A DNA stretch of 64,000 nucleotides. Source: Craterostigma plantagineum. Its lineage: Eukaryota > Streptophyta > Magnoliopsida > Lamiales > Linderniaceae. Location: assembly GCA_027422505.1 (NCBI GenBank), contig JAPQWV010000126.1:1405001-1469000 (forward strand), in the 5' to 3' direction. Position numbers and translations under genes: made by a program. The notes beneath the pieces were generated by a model. That model saw only the letters and a program-made list of their open reading frames with translations, was not told the origin of the DNA and did not search any database. This document shows, piece after piece, positions 47,182 to 58,018 of this stretch. The number at the start of each line of letters is the position of its first letter. Within the stretch, counting starts at the first letter, position 1.

Positions 47182-47466
47182 CTACCAACTTTTTGTTTCT
47201 TCAATCTCTGCGGGCAAAGTAGAGCTTGCCCATGACGTGAAGAGGGCGACGAAAGCTATGAAACCGATGCTCCTCATCACAAGCACGACATTAGGGGAGA
47301 TTTTCAGCCCAGATGCATCGTCCGTGTAGAACTGAAGCATTGTTCCGCCGCCGGCAGCTCCTCCTCCGGCGGCCCCACCACCGCCGTCGGCGGATCTCCG
47401 GCGACGGAGATTGGCGGCCGCCGCCGCGGCGGTCCCTCTCTGAGGAGCCCTTCCACCTGCTGCCAT
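47182..47466 (-). CDS. SEC61B: Sec61 complex subunit beta, frameshifted at its C-terminus
   Basis: Single-exon, 94 residues as read. Sec61 beta is the small tail-anchored subunit of the ER protein-conducting channel. The Ala/Arg/Gly-rich cytosolic N-terminus (APQRG, NLRRRR) and the conserved [20 protein letters not shown] block identify the family. The single transmembrane helix starts [15 protein letters not shown]. Family members normally continue LHVMGKLY. Here that sequence is present but one base out of frame from about 47238, and would stop at 47203-47201. As printed, the tail instead reads [10 protein letters not shown] and stops at 47182. An Arg after VVLVM inside the membrane helix is also unusual and comes from three extra bases. 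A missing base in the consensus is the simplest explanation for the frameshift. The gene is convergent with the NOT1-like gene, about 220 bp apart. Confidence 0.88.
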   Translation of the reverse strand: MAAGGRAPQRGTAAAAAANLRRRRSADGGGGAAGGGAAGGGTMLQFYTDDASGLKISPNVVLVMRSIGFIAFVALFTSWASSTLPAEIEETKSW

Positions 47467-47770
47467 TCTCTGAGATTTTCAGAAACACAATATGAGAGAG
47501 AGGGTTCTTGGAAAAGGCCAAGAGATGATGATGATGGAGATAAAGAACCCACCAATGTTATTCAATTAAAAGAAGGGAGACACATTCCCAATTAACGGGG
47601 AATGAATACGTGATCACTTAAACATACGAGTGCTTCATCTCTATGTTATTAAAGATCATTCTAACATGTGCCTCAATTTCAGCTCTAAATGTCTCAATGT
47701 CAAATAGTCTAAATATTATGGCTTATATTAGCACAAACATGAAGCAAAAGACACATGCGTACTGAGCTTG

Positions 47771-47830
<60 letters not shown>

Positions 47831-48253
47831 TCACTTCACCAATGTTTGTCACCACGTAAGATCGTACGAAGAATTCCAGTCCGAGTTGGACACGATTGAC
47901 CTTTTTTTCTGGTAATTATGTAAGAAAATACTTACCCCAAAATGATATTCGATGTAAAACAGAAATCTTGCTGGTTTACCATTGATGCTAAAATCCCACA
48001 AAAAAATCGAAATAAAATTATTAAATCCATAAAGATTACACCAAAATGTGAAAATTAGAAGATAACCTACACCGTACAACAACGACCAAACTATACTACT
48101 AACTGATTTTCCAAAAACCATAGAAAAAATTGGTATCCAATCCAAGGACGTCCCTGATTGTGTATCTAATCCTTCTTACAACATATAAATTTAAGAGCGC
48201 TATACCTTAAAATTTCAGTACACATTGTTGTTATAAATCAATCATTACATCGA
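47467..48253. other. Spacer between Sec61 beta and F-box genes
   Basis: 787 bp containing the Sec61 beta promoter and leader, a (TA)n(GA)n microsatellite at 47775-47830, and the 3' region of the F-box gene. No coding exon is seen. Confidence 0.5.
47775..47830. repeat. Compound (TA)n(GA)n microsatellite
   Basis: About 15 TA units are followed directly by 13 GA units, downstream of the F-box gene. Confidence 0.95.
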
Positions 48254-49858
48254 TCACCTCCTCAAAGATCGACCGCCCTTTAGCCCGATCCCACTTCCCG
48301 CCAGGCTGGAACTCAAAATCGACTTAGAATCGGGCCCCCACTTCAACTCCTTGAGTGCGGAGAACAAAGTCGCTAATTCTGGCGTTATTTCGCTGTCTTT
48401 TATGCTCTTGCAAGACGTCACTTTAAGCCTATCGAGCTCCTTCCAATAAAGAACCACATATTCTAGTCCCCTCGTCGTTAACAGCGACAACCCTTCGAGC
48501 GAAAGAGATCTCACATTCCTACAAGGTTATCCACTTAGATGAGCAGCTTAAGGCACTCCAAGAATGATTGTGTGATGTTCCATTTACTTGAGCATGAAAA
48601 GGAAAAATAAAAGGGAGGCCAGCAAGTACCTGAAAACGTTCGCAGCGGCGAACACTCCGTCGTCCAATCCCCAGCAATCTTCGACGACCAAATTCCTAAT
48701 CGTACGGCAAACTAAAAACAAGGCCCTAGCGCCATTCTTGTCGAGCATCTTACAGTGCCTCAAATGCAAGTCCTCGAGCATAGGACAGCTTCCAAGGTGC
48801 TCATCATCTCCAGGATTATCGTCGATGCTCTTACACGACGTAATCCTCAGAGTCTTCAAGTTCTCGCAGTAAGGCAAACCTGACAACCATCCACCCTCCA
48901 TTCTGTGATCATCAACGGTCAACTCTTCCAGCATGTGACAGCACTGCCCAATCGCCTTAATCCCGTCGAAGCTTCCCTCGCACCCGACCAGCTCGAGCTT
49001 CAAAAGCCTTCTGCACCCTTGAGCTAGAAAAGTCAGCCCGATGTCTGAAACGACAGAATAGTAAACGCACCCAAGTTTCCCGACCAATCTGAGTATCTGC
49101 AGATTACGACACTTGTTAAGTCCCCTCAATGCTGCGTCGTCACAGAAGTGAAGATCCATCTCTTGCAGCATTTCGCACTCTTCTCCCAAGAATCCCAAAC
49201 CCTCATCGCTGGCGGAGATCAAAGCCACCCTCCTCAAATTCCTGCAACCCTCGGCCAGGATCCTCAGCCCACGATCGATGACATCACCGCCCAAAATGTA
49301 ACGTCTCCTCACGAAGAAATCGCCGTTGCCCGTCGCCCCAGGGCTCAAGCTAACCTCAAACAGCCTATTGCTCAGCACAATCCCACTACAATCATCAGAC
49401 CTCACACAAGCATTCACGACGTCGACATCCACCAGGTTCGGGAATCTGAAGCCCAACCTCCCCGAGTCTAAGAATCCCCAATCCATAACCCTAATCGAAT
49501 CAATCAACTTTCCGCACAAAACGCACCACCGTCTGCAAACCAACGCATTGGAAATTCTCTGGCTTCTGTCACTAACCCTACTCAATACCTTCAGCAGCAA
49601 TTCGTCGGATAACAACGCAGTGTAATCGGGACACAAATTGTCGTTCTGCGAATCGGGTTCGGATTCGGATAGCGGCGTCGTCGAGCCCGAATTGGACACC
49701 GAGCGGGTTCGAATCCTACGAACGACGTGCTTGAAATGCTCGCCGGCGTCGAACCGATTGGGCAATAGCGCGACGGAATGAGGTTCGACGATGGAGCTCG
49801 GATCTTCCGGGCCGTTTCTCGGGTCGATTAGCGGCGGTTTGTCGGGCGGGCACGGCAT
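48254..49858 (-). CDS. F-box/LRR protein (At5g07670/At5g51370-like)
   Basis: Two exons (49858-48630 and 48518-48254) join in frame to 497 residues. After a Pro/Ser-rich N-terminus comes an F-box with core [20 protein letters not shown] and ALVCRRWC, which binds SKP1. About ten leucine-rich repeats of the cysteine-containing type follow (for example [40 protein letters not shown]). F-box/LRR proteins are the substrate adaptors of SCF ubiquitin ligases. The substrate here is unknown. The LRR spacing and the [16 protein letters not shown] segment resemble a small plant group related to Arabidopsis At5g07670. This assignment is from memory and only moderately secure. The frame is intact. Confidence 0.9.
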
Positions 49859-51318
49859 TTCGTTGAGTCAAAGTCAGGGTTTGGAAGATGCGTAAACGCG
49901 AGAGAAGCATCGCTGGGTTCGCTACTGTGTGTTCTTTTGTTTATTATTTTTATTTTTTTTTATTTGCTATGTGGGGTCGGGTCGGGCTATTCGCTTCTTA
50001 TTCGGAGCGGGTCTTGTTACTAATTATTATTATGTGAATGAGATATTATATTTCAAAGCACATTTAAGTCCGAAACTTGCTTTTTTGTTCGATTTTCTTA
50101 TTATATGTTTTTTTTTTATGTGGAGAAGGTTGAGATCAGAATTGAGGGGTGTTTGTTCAATGATGTTGAATGCTAACTATTAGGAACTTAACGCCACGTC
50201 AGCTGTGATTGGTTATTGTAGCTTTTGAGGTTTGATAAAATACAAAACGAGATATTAGAAAAAAGAGAATGATGCAGGTAGTCAGTGATGTATGAATGGG
50301 AATTGATATAATTTTAATAAACATATAATTAACTAGTATTGGCTGTTTCCTTACCTTCTCTTGGATTAACATTTTTATGCAACTAAAAAATGTGACGAAT
50401 GTTAAACATCAGTGTTGGGCTTGGAAATGATTTCATGAGCAGTCCAAAATATATATTCTTTGGTAAACAAAACTGATATTGGGGAAACTTTAATTCTCCA
50501 GGCCACACAAACTTGGGCCCAAAGTTCAATATCTGATAAATATTTATTTTCTTAATGATGAGTTTAATATTAGTCACTTAGAAAACCATAAAATCTTCAT
50601 TAGATATTGTGATGTGACATACCTTAGCTTATTATATCTCAACTCGCCGTGATTCGGTCCCAAAAAATCAAAGCGTCTTTTTCAATTATATTTTGCCCTT
50701 CAGGGTAAAATCATTTTTATCACTATTAATACCTCTTCGAGTCGCCTTTGCCAATAAAGAAATTAATAAAATTGGAAATTTGTTAAACTAAAATCACGGA
50801 ATCAGTTGAAAAAATAGCATCCTCCTAAATATACGCCTCGTAACGTGGTGTGTTTCGCCTCGAAAGTGAAAGCTCACATGGGAAATCCTAACAATAAATT
50901 GGAATTCTCGTGCATGTAACCGTTAGACACATGCGAGGCATGCAACTGCCAAAACGGTCAATAACCGACACTAATTAACGGCGGTTTTCCTCAGTCAAGT
51001 TGCTTTTTCTGTTGAACTACAAGAAATTAAAAATGGAATTCGTATGCATCTATACATTTAAATAAAGAAATGCTAGCTTCTTCGATAGGCATCTAAAAGT
51101 CTTATATCTATGGCTGATATAGGGACAATTGAAAAAAAAAACACAGACTATACGATCAACTTTTCAATATATCTTTTATTTGTCTTAAATTAATACCCCC
51201 AATACACGTAAAGTGAATCAACTTCGACGTAGAGCTAGATAGAGCTTTGGCTCTCTCTATAAATACCGTGCTTGTTAAACGTATCTTCAGACAACCTCAC
51301 ACATTGCATATCTCACTT
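49859..51318. other. Divergent intergenic region between F-box and expansin genes
   Basis: 1.46 kb serving as upstream region for both the minus-strand F-box gene and the plus-strand expansin gene. The expansin TATA box lies at 51258-51265. No coding exon or mobile element was recognised. Confidence 0.5.
51258..51265 (+). promoter_or_regulatory. TATA box of the beta-expansin gene
   Basis: TATAAATA, preceded by a CTCTCTC tract, 61 bp before the chosen ATG. This spacing fits a short leader and rules out the in-frame upstream ATG at 51247 as the translation start. Confidence 0.75.
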
Positions 51319-52544
51319 ATGGCTTCTATCATCAAAATGTCCTTCCTATCAGCTCTATTCTCCATTTTAATTATTACGTTACCTAAACCCTCTCATGGAT
51401 TTAATCCTAAACTCCTAAACGTATCGAGACTTGTTAAATACTCATCATCATCATCAAACAGCGACTGGGCCACAGCACGAGCAAGTTGGTATGGAAATCC
51501 TTCTGGCGCAGGAAGTGATGGTAATTATTATAATAAAAATAAAATCACACATTTTCATATACTAATTACGTATAAATTACTACATTATAATAACGTTGTG
51601 CACTCAATGAAGGCGGCGCCTGTGGATATCAAAAAGCCGTCGAAGAGCCACCGTTTTCATCTCTCATAACGGCCGCCGCTTCTTCTCTCTATGATTCGGG
51701 CAGTGCTTGTGGAACTTGTTACCAGGTAAGAAAACCCTAATAGTTTTGATAAACCCTAAAGCAAACATACATATATGTATGTAATGCTCATATATATATA
51801 TATGTATGTATACTGCAATGCAGGTGAAATGTACGACGACCGAAGCATGCTCGGGAAATCCCGTGACCGTCGTGATAACAGACGAGTGCCCGGGCTGTGA
51901 CTCACAGTCTCTTCTATTCGACCTCAGCGGGACTTCTTTTGGCACCATGGCTACCTCGGGAGAAGCCGATCAGCTAAGGAATACTGGGATCGAACAAATT
52001 CAATATAGAAGGTATTATATATATGTAATAACAATTCCATCAAAATATGACTATGTTGAATGACCCCCTCACGTCTAGGCTGATTTTAACTCTGGACACA
52101 GACCCAGATATTATGTTGAATGTACATGGATCTTTAAGTCAAATGCAGCATTAATTAAATTGATCGACATAAACTAATTTCATATGTTTTTTTTTTTCAT
52201 TACCGTGCGCGTGCAGAGTGGACTGCAACTACCCGGGAGTATCCGTGACGTTCCGGGTCGACCTAGGCTCGAACAGCAACTACTTCGCGACGGCAATTGA
52301 ATACGTGGACGGAGACGGAATAGCGGGCGTTGAGCTCATGGACGAAGGTGGGACGAAGGCGTGGATTACCATGAAGCAGTCGTGGGGCGCTGTGTGGAGG
52401 CTTGACTCTCCTTCGACCCTAAAAGGGCCGTTCTCGATTCGAATAACCGCTGGGAATAATTCCGGGAAGGTTCTCGTGGCGAGAGACGTCATCCCCGCTA
52501 ATTATAGTCCCGGCCAGACTTACCGGTCGGTCGTCAACTTCTGA
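51319..52544 (+). CDS. Beta-expansin
   Basis: Four exons (51319-51520, 51613-51725, 51824-52011, 52217-52544) give 276 residues, the normal expansin size. Expansins loosen plant cell walls non-enzymatically during growth. A secretion signal (about residues 1-26, ending PKPSHG) leads to the GH45-like domain. That domain has [20 protein letters not shown], conserved Cys pairs ([18 protein letters not shown]) and an [12 protein letters not shown] block. The CBM63-like C-terminal domain includes [19 protein letters not shown] and a [10 protein letters not shown] end typical of EXPB. The usual His-Phe-Asp (HFD) motif reads Leu-Phe-Asp; the Asp is kept. The start at 51319 was chosen because the longer in-frame ATG at 51247 lies upstream of the TATA box. 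Confidence 0.93.
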
Positions 52545-53524
52545 TGAGAATACATCTATATATATTTATCTATATATATGCATTTGCTATTATGAGTCAC
52601 AAGTTGTGAGGAAGGATGCTAACTAGCTTTCATGTCTTCCCCTTCTTGCTAAGATTTACTAGGAATGATGTGTGCTAATAATATATGGAAGAAGTTAGTT
52701 ATTTGCGGTTGTTGGTTGCTATCTATGCTAATGAAAACTCTTGCCTTTTTCATTATGTTTAAGTTTAAAAAAGAAATTGAAGAAAGAACAAAAGAAAAAT
52801 GGGCCGGCCGGGCTGGAAATATATCTTTCCACACTTTTTATAATGGACAAAAAATGAATTATTATTATTATTATTAGTATCGCATATGAAATATATATAA
52901 GCTACATCTCCGAGCGGAGGCCCATACGTTAGAAGATTCTTAATATTATTTCTAGATGATAACAAGGGAGTGCTATCGGACAAAAGCTTTGTCTAAATCC
53001 CATAATTAGTTAGCTTTATCCATTATGGCAATATAGAAAGACGAGTGCTGCATGTAATATTATACATTATTTTTTTATTTAATAGCTAAACACTATCAGT
53101 TGGAGGCGATCCGACATGCAAGGGATAGCCAACAATATTTAGTCTAATTAAGTTGCTAACTCACTCGTACGGACACGAGGAAAGTACGTATATTTCACAA
53201 CTGCTCATCTCTACTCGTTCATGAGCATATTACCTATATACATAAACAGCTCTCTAACACAAGCGAAAATGAACCAAACAAAGCAAAATAGTCTCTCATT
53301 CTGCAATCCCATTTACTTGTATTACACATAATAATCCTATTTTCTTTCCCTTCTCCTCCACCAAATAATCGTATCTCTGTTCATCACTCCCCAACTAAAA
53401 AACAGGACTAACACCAACTTCCACCACTAATACAAAGTATACGACGACTTTCTTCACTTGCGCGTTTTAATAAAATCATTTCCATTTCAATTACTAATTT
53501 ACCATTATTACCATCATTCAATTG
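52545..53524. other. Spacer between expansin and C2H2 zinc-finger genes
   Basis: 980 bp, AT-rich, with a short ATT tract near 52860-52877. It holds the expansin 3' end and the promoter of the zinc-finger gene. Nothing else was recognised. Confidence 0.5.
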
Positions 53525-55109
53525 ATGGCTTGCCCAGACGCTAACGGCCAGCAACCCAATAATTTCAAACACTATTGCAGAGTTTGCAAGCGAGGCTTCA
53601 TGTGCGGGAGAGCTCTGGGCGGCCACATGCGGGCCCACGGCATCGACGACGAGAACCTCATGAACCTCGGCGACGACGAAGACGAAGAAGAGGAAGATGA
53701 CGAAGCAGAGGAAGAAGAAGAAGAAAGAAGACCATATGACCCTCGACTCGGACGCCGGAGACGGCGGCTCCGGCGAAGTCGCCGGCGCCGCCGCCGGTGG
53801 CGGTGAGGAGAGACGGACGGCGTACGAACTGAGGACGAACCCCAGCAGGAGGATCAAGAACTGCGAGAACTGTGGCGAAGGATTCGCGTCGTGGAAGTCG
53901 CTCTTCGAACACGGGAAGTGCGGAGGCTACGGGGAGGAAGACGACGAAGTCGGCGGCACGGGCGGCGGCGGCGGCCCATCGGAGTCGCTCGTTTTCGTGC
54001 AGGAGTCGGAGGGAGGGGATTCCGGCGAGCGACGCCGCCGGAGGGAGGACGGACGGCCGCCGTCTGCCGGAGGAGGAGGCGGCGACGGTGGGGGAGGGTG
54101 GTCGAAGAGGAAGAGGTCGGTGAGGTCGGAGGTTGGGGTCGGCGGCTGCACCAGCTCGGGTGAAAATGATGATTTTCTTCTGGCCGCATGCCTCGTGCAG
54201 CTGGCCAACACGGTGGTCGACCTACCGTCCGAGCTGGAGGAGTCGTGCGCCTCCGCCGGGAGAGAGGAGGAGATGACGATGATGAGAAGGATGCATGCGC
54301 CGCCGACTACTGCGCCCGACAAAGGGAAGGGCATCGCAGTCGCCGCAGGCAGAACCATCAACAACAATAGCAGCAAGGGCCTGTTCGAGTGCAAGGCGTG
54401 CAAGAAAGTCTTCAACTCCCACCAGGCGTTGGGCGGGCACCGAGCGAGCCACAAGAAGGTCAAGGGTTGCTATGCTGCCAGGCAGGACGCTAACAATCCC
54501 GTGGACAACAACGGTGGTCCGCATGCATTGCCGTCGAACCACGTCGAGCCCGTCATCCCGACGGCCGTCGTCAGGAAGAAGTCGAAGGTGCACGAATGCA
54601 CCATATGCCATAGGGTTTTCGCGTCGGGGCAAGCCCTGGGAGGCCACAAGAGGTGCCACTGGATAACCTCGAATAACTCGCCGGGCCCCACGTCCCCGGT
54701 GGAGAAGGCGAAGGCCGACGACTACGGTGCGGAGGCGACGTTCAACCTGAACGTCCCGGCTTGGGCCAACATGTCGGGCCTCGGGAGGGACCCGATCAAC
54801 CCTCTGAGCTTCGACGTGCCGACGGGCCTAATAGCCGGGTTAAGGCCCGTCGACGACAAGGGCTCGAATCTACGCCCGCGAAGGGTTCAGTCGAAGAATG
54901 AAGTTATCGAAAAGATCGAGAAAGTGGAGGATGAAGCAGACAGTATCAGCATGAAGTCGGCGACGTCTAAAGTTACGGATTTGAACGATCTGAAGGACAT
55001 GAAGACTAGTGATGACGAATCGTCGAAGTGGCTGCAGGTCGGGATTTGTTCTGCGCCCACCGAGGACGGCGGTTCAACGATCGACAAGGAGGTCAAAGTC
55101 AATGTTTGA
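53525..55109 (+). CDS. ZAT-type four-finger C2H2 transcription factor, apparent 1-bp frameshift
   Basis: Intronless. With one base removed near 53724-53726 it reads through at about 527 residues. Finger 1 is [23 protein letters not shown] second, degenerate finger is [20 protein letters not shown]. Fingers 3 and 4 carry the plant-specific [26 protein letters not shown] and [20 protein letters not shown]. This layout matches the ZAT1/ZAT4/ZAT9 group of nuclear regulators. A stretch reading FNLNVPA resembles a weakened EAR repression motif. A long acidic run ([15 protein letters not shown]) follows finger 1, and the frame breaks right there: finger 1 is in one frame, everything from [11 protein letters not shown] onward in another. 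An extra A in GAAAGAAG explains it. Either the consensus is wrong or the gene is broken. Confidence 0.87.
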
Positions 55110-55623
55110 CTTTGACAATCCCAATTTGACAACACCAATTACCTCTCCAACTGTGTTAATAGATTATTATAAAGACCATCATCTTATAGTATATAATAGA
55201 TATAGTGTCGTGTAACTTTGTAAATGAAAATACTGTACTTCTTCGAATGATGTAATTTTATTACACATGTTTAGCTGATGTACGTCGAATTCTTTTTAAA
55301 TTGTTTATAGACGTAGCTTATGTAATAGTTAATTACCTTGTATTTATTTTCATCATCGGATTATTTATTGGACGGAAAATTTTTTATCACTGGTTTGCTG
55401 ATATACTAGAATAAAGATATGTATAAAACGTAATTACAAACGACAGATTTGTTTGTTTTCAATTCGACCCATAAATTAGCGTATACATCCATATCTCATC
55501 CCACTTCCTTCATCCATTGACAATCTCGAGGCAACTGTTAATCACCATTATATCGCCTCCAATTTCACCGCCACGGCGCCACCGTGATGCATCTCAACGC
55601 CGTCTAGAGCCCTATTTACCGAC
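55110..55623. other. Spacer between C2H2 and CDP-DAG synthase genes
   Basis: 514 bp. It contains the zinc-finger 3' region and the upstream region of the next gene. A short upstream ATG at 55585 opens a frame that stops within a few codons, so it could act as an upstream ORF. No other feature was seen. Confidence 0.45.
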
Positions 55624-58018
55624 ATGGTTCCTCAGATTGTTGAATTCGATAGAATTGCCCTTATACCCAGCTCGCGGACCCACGCTGTTCAATGTTCCTC
55701 CCATCATCGGCGTGGGGCGAGGTTATTGAGGTTAACTACTTCGGAAAATGCGCGGACAGTTAGGTTTAGGTTAGAGGTATATTTTGATGGCTCGCGAGAT
55801 AAATGTAGGGGTATGTTGCGGAAACGAATGATCAAGGCTGTGGCTAGAGCTGAACAACCTGAGCAAATAAGCGATGCTGAAACAGCTGATGAGGTATAAT
55901 TCTTTTGGTTACCCCCTGTTATCGTTGTTGTTCATGAGTAATTTGGTTTGCGCTCGTATTAGAAATTCTTATCTATGCCTAATGGGTATAATTTGGCCCG
56001 TGGTTGCTTATGGTTGTCGTTCGTAATTAATTTGGTCGTGGGTTCCGATTGTAGTCAATATGTGCTACTTACGCGGAATTTCAGATCCCATATGATAAAT
56101 AACAGTTAGATTCAATGCGAAAACTTGCATGTGGTATATTCAGATAATCCATTAGCTATCTGGATTATTTTTCTGATTCCCTTTCCCTCCTCAATGTTGT
56201 AAAGAACCTTTTGACCTATCTGAAGCAAACTCGTTGGCGATAATTGAGAGTAACAAGATCAATGTATAACAGATGTGATCAAAACTATGACTGCCTCGTC
56301 ATGAGAAAGAATCTATTGAATGATATTCAGATGTTTCTTTAAAAAAATGTGATCACTGAGATTGATATATTGTAGGAAGTTAACCAAAGCACTGAATTAT
56401 CAGTGGACAGTGACTTAGGAACAGAACAACAACGTAAGACGAGCCAGTTGAAGAAAAGGATAATTTTTGGACTGGGCATTGGATTTTCTGTTGGTGGAGC
56501 TGTTCTAGCTGGGGGATGGGTTTTAACTCTGGCTCTTGCTTCAGCAGTATTTATCGGTTCCAGAGAGTACTTTGAGCTTGTAAGAAGTCGTGGGATTGCG
56601 TCTGGGATGACTCCTCCACCACGATATCTATCACGCTCTTGCACTGTTGTCTGCACTGTAATGCCAATTCTCACACTGTAAGAATTACGTTGTTACAAAT
56701 GTGCTCTAACATGAGTTTCGCTGCAAATGAGAATTTGGTAGTTTGACTGATCTGAGAATTCAATCTAGGAGATTTTATTTCTATTTTTCCTTTTCAGATA
56801 CTTCGGGAATATTGATGTTTCTGTTACATCTGCGGCCTTTGCTGTTGCTATGGCTCTCCTCCTGCAGAGAGGAAATCCTAGGTTTTCTCAACTCAGTAGC
56901 ACCATGTTCGGACTATTTTATTGCGGATACCTTCCTTGTTTTTGGATTAAACTACGTTGTACAGCAGTTCCGGCATTAAATACCAGTAAGATTCATTTTT
57001 CCCTCATCTGCTGATTGAAAAAGTTTCTTTCCTTTTATATCTTTTAACGTGTTGCATTTAGTTTTATGTATGTGAAAATCTTGTAATCTGTTCATATTTG
57101 GACTTTTTTTTTTAATGTAGGATTCGTAGCTTCTTGGCCTCTTCTTCTGGGCGGTCATACCCTCTGGACTGTGGGTCTCGTGTCTACGTTAATCTCCATT
57201 AGCAGCATCATTGCAGCAGATACATTTGCCTTTGTTGGAGGAAGGGTATACAATGCGTTTGCCAATAACATTTTTCAGAAAACTCGAAGATGATCCCACA
57301 GTTAAAATCCATCAGATTTTAATTTGTTTTCTTCGGGAAATTTTAGCATCGCATTCCATGATGCTTTTAGCCTCCGTTTGTAAAATATCTAATTTTATAA
57401 AAACATGACCCCTTAGGCTTTCGGTAGAACGCCGCTTACTGCCATAAGTCCGAAGAAGACATGGGAGGGAGTGCTCGCCGGACTAGGCGGGTGCATAGCA
57501 ACGTCTGTCTTTTTGATGAAGTGCTTCTGCTGGCCTAATTCTGTGCTAAGGTTCGTTCACCTTCTTTCCTTCTACACGCGCTCCAATCAACACTTTTCAT
57601 TTCCTTTTTTTCTTCACGCTGTATTCAAAATTCTGCAGCGCCGTGGCATTTGGAATCTTGAACTTCTTCGGGTCTCTCTTTGGCGACCTAACCGAGTCCA
57701 TGATCAAGCGTGACGCAGGCGTCAAGGATTCAGGGTCCCTCATTCCTGGACACGGTAAATATTACCATTTCCTTATTTCCCAGAAGCAATTGTGTATAAA
57801 AACATCAGACGTGAAGATGAGAAATGATTCTCATTCATTGGATTGAAGTTCTTTTTTTTTTTTGTGGAATTGGGTTTGAACTCATCATCTCTTCTCAAGT
57901 GATTGCTATTCTATTTGCTGGCGCAGGTGGTGTACTAGACAGGGCTGATAGCTACATATTCACTGGCGCATTGGCTTACTCTTTTGTCAAGATTGGCCTA
58001 CGACTATATGGAATATGA
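55624..58018 (+). CDS. Phosphatidate cytidylyltransferase (CDP-diacylglycerol synthase), plastid type
   Basis: Seven exons (55624-55893, 56376-56677, 56798-56985, 57121-57245, 57417-57550, 57639-57754, 57927-58018) give about 408 residues. The enzyme makes CDP-diacylglycerol from phosphatidate and CTP, the precursor of phosphatidylglycerol. The N-terminal 90 residues are Arg/Ser-rich and may be a chloroplast transit peptide. A multi-spanning membrane region follows ([31 protein letters not shown] and others). The family signature is complete near the C-terminus: [20 protein letters not shown] followed by GVLDRADSY, with the catalytic Asp residues. Resemblance is closest to the bacterial-like plastid isoforms (Arabidopsis CDS4/CDS5). 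The ATG chosen is the first in this frame after an upstream stop. The frame is intact. Confidence 0.92.

Noticed and set aside
51247..51318. Upstream in-frame ATG as the expansin start
   Set aside because: It lies before the TATAAATA box and would put extra residues before the signal peptide.
53927..54463. Minus-strand frames over the C2H2 factor
   Set aside because: Antisense shadows in GC-rich coding DNA.
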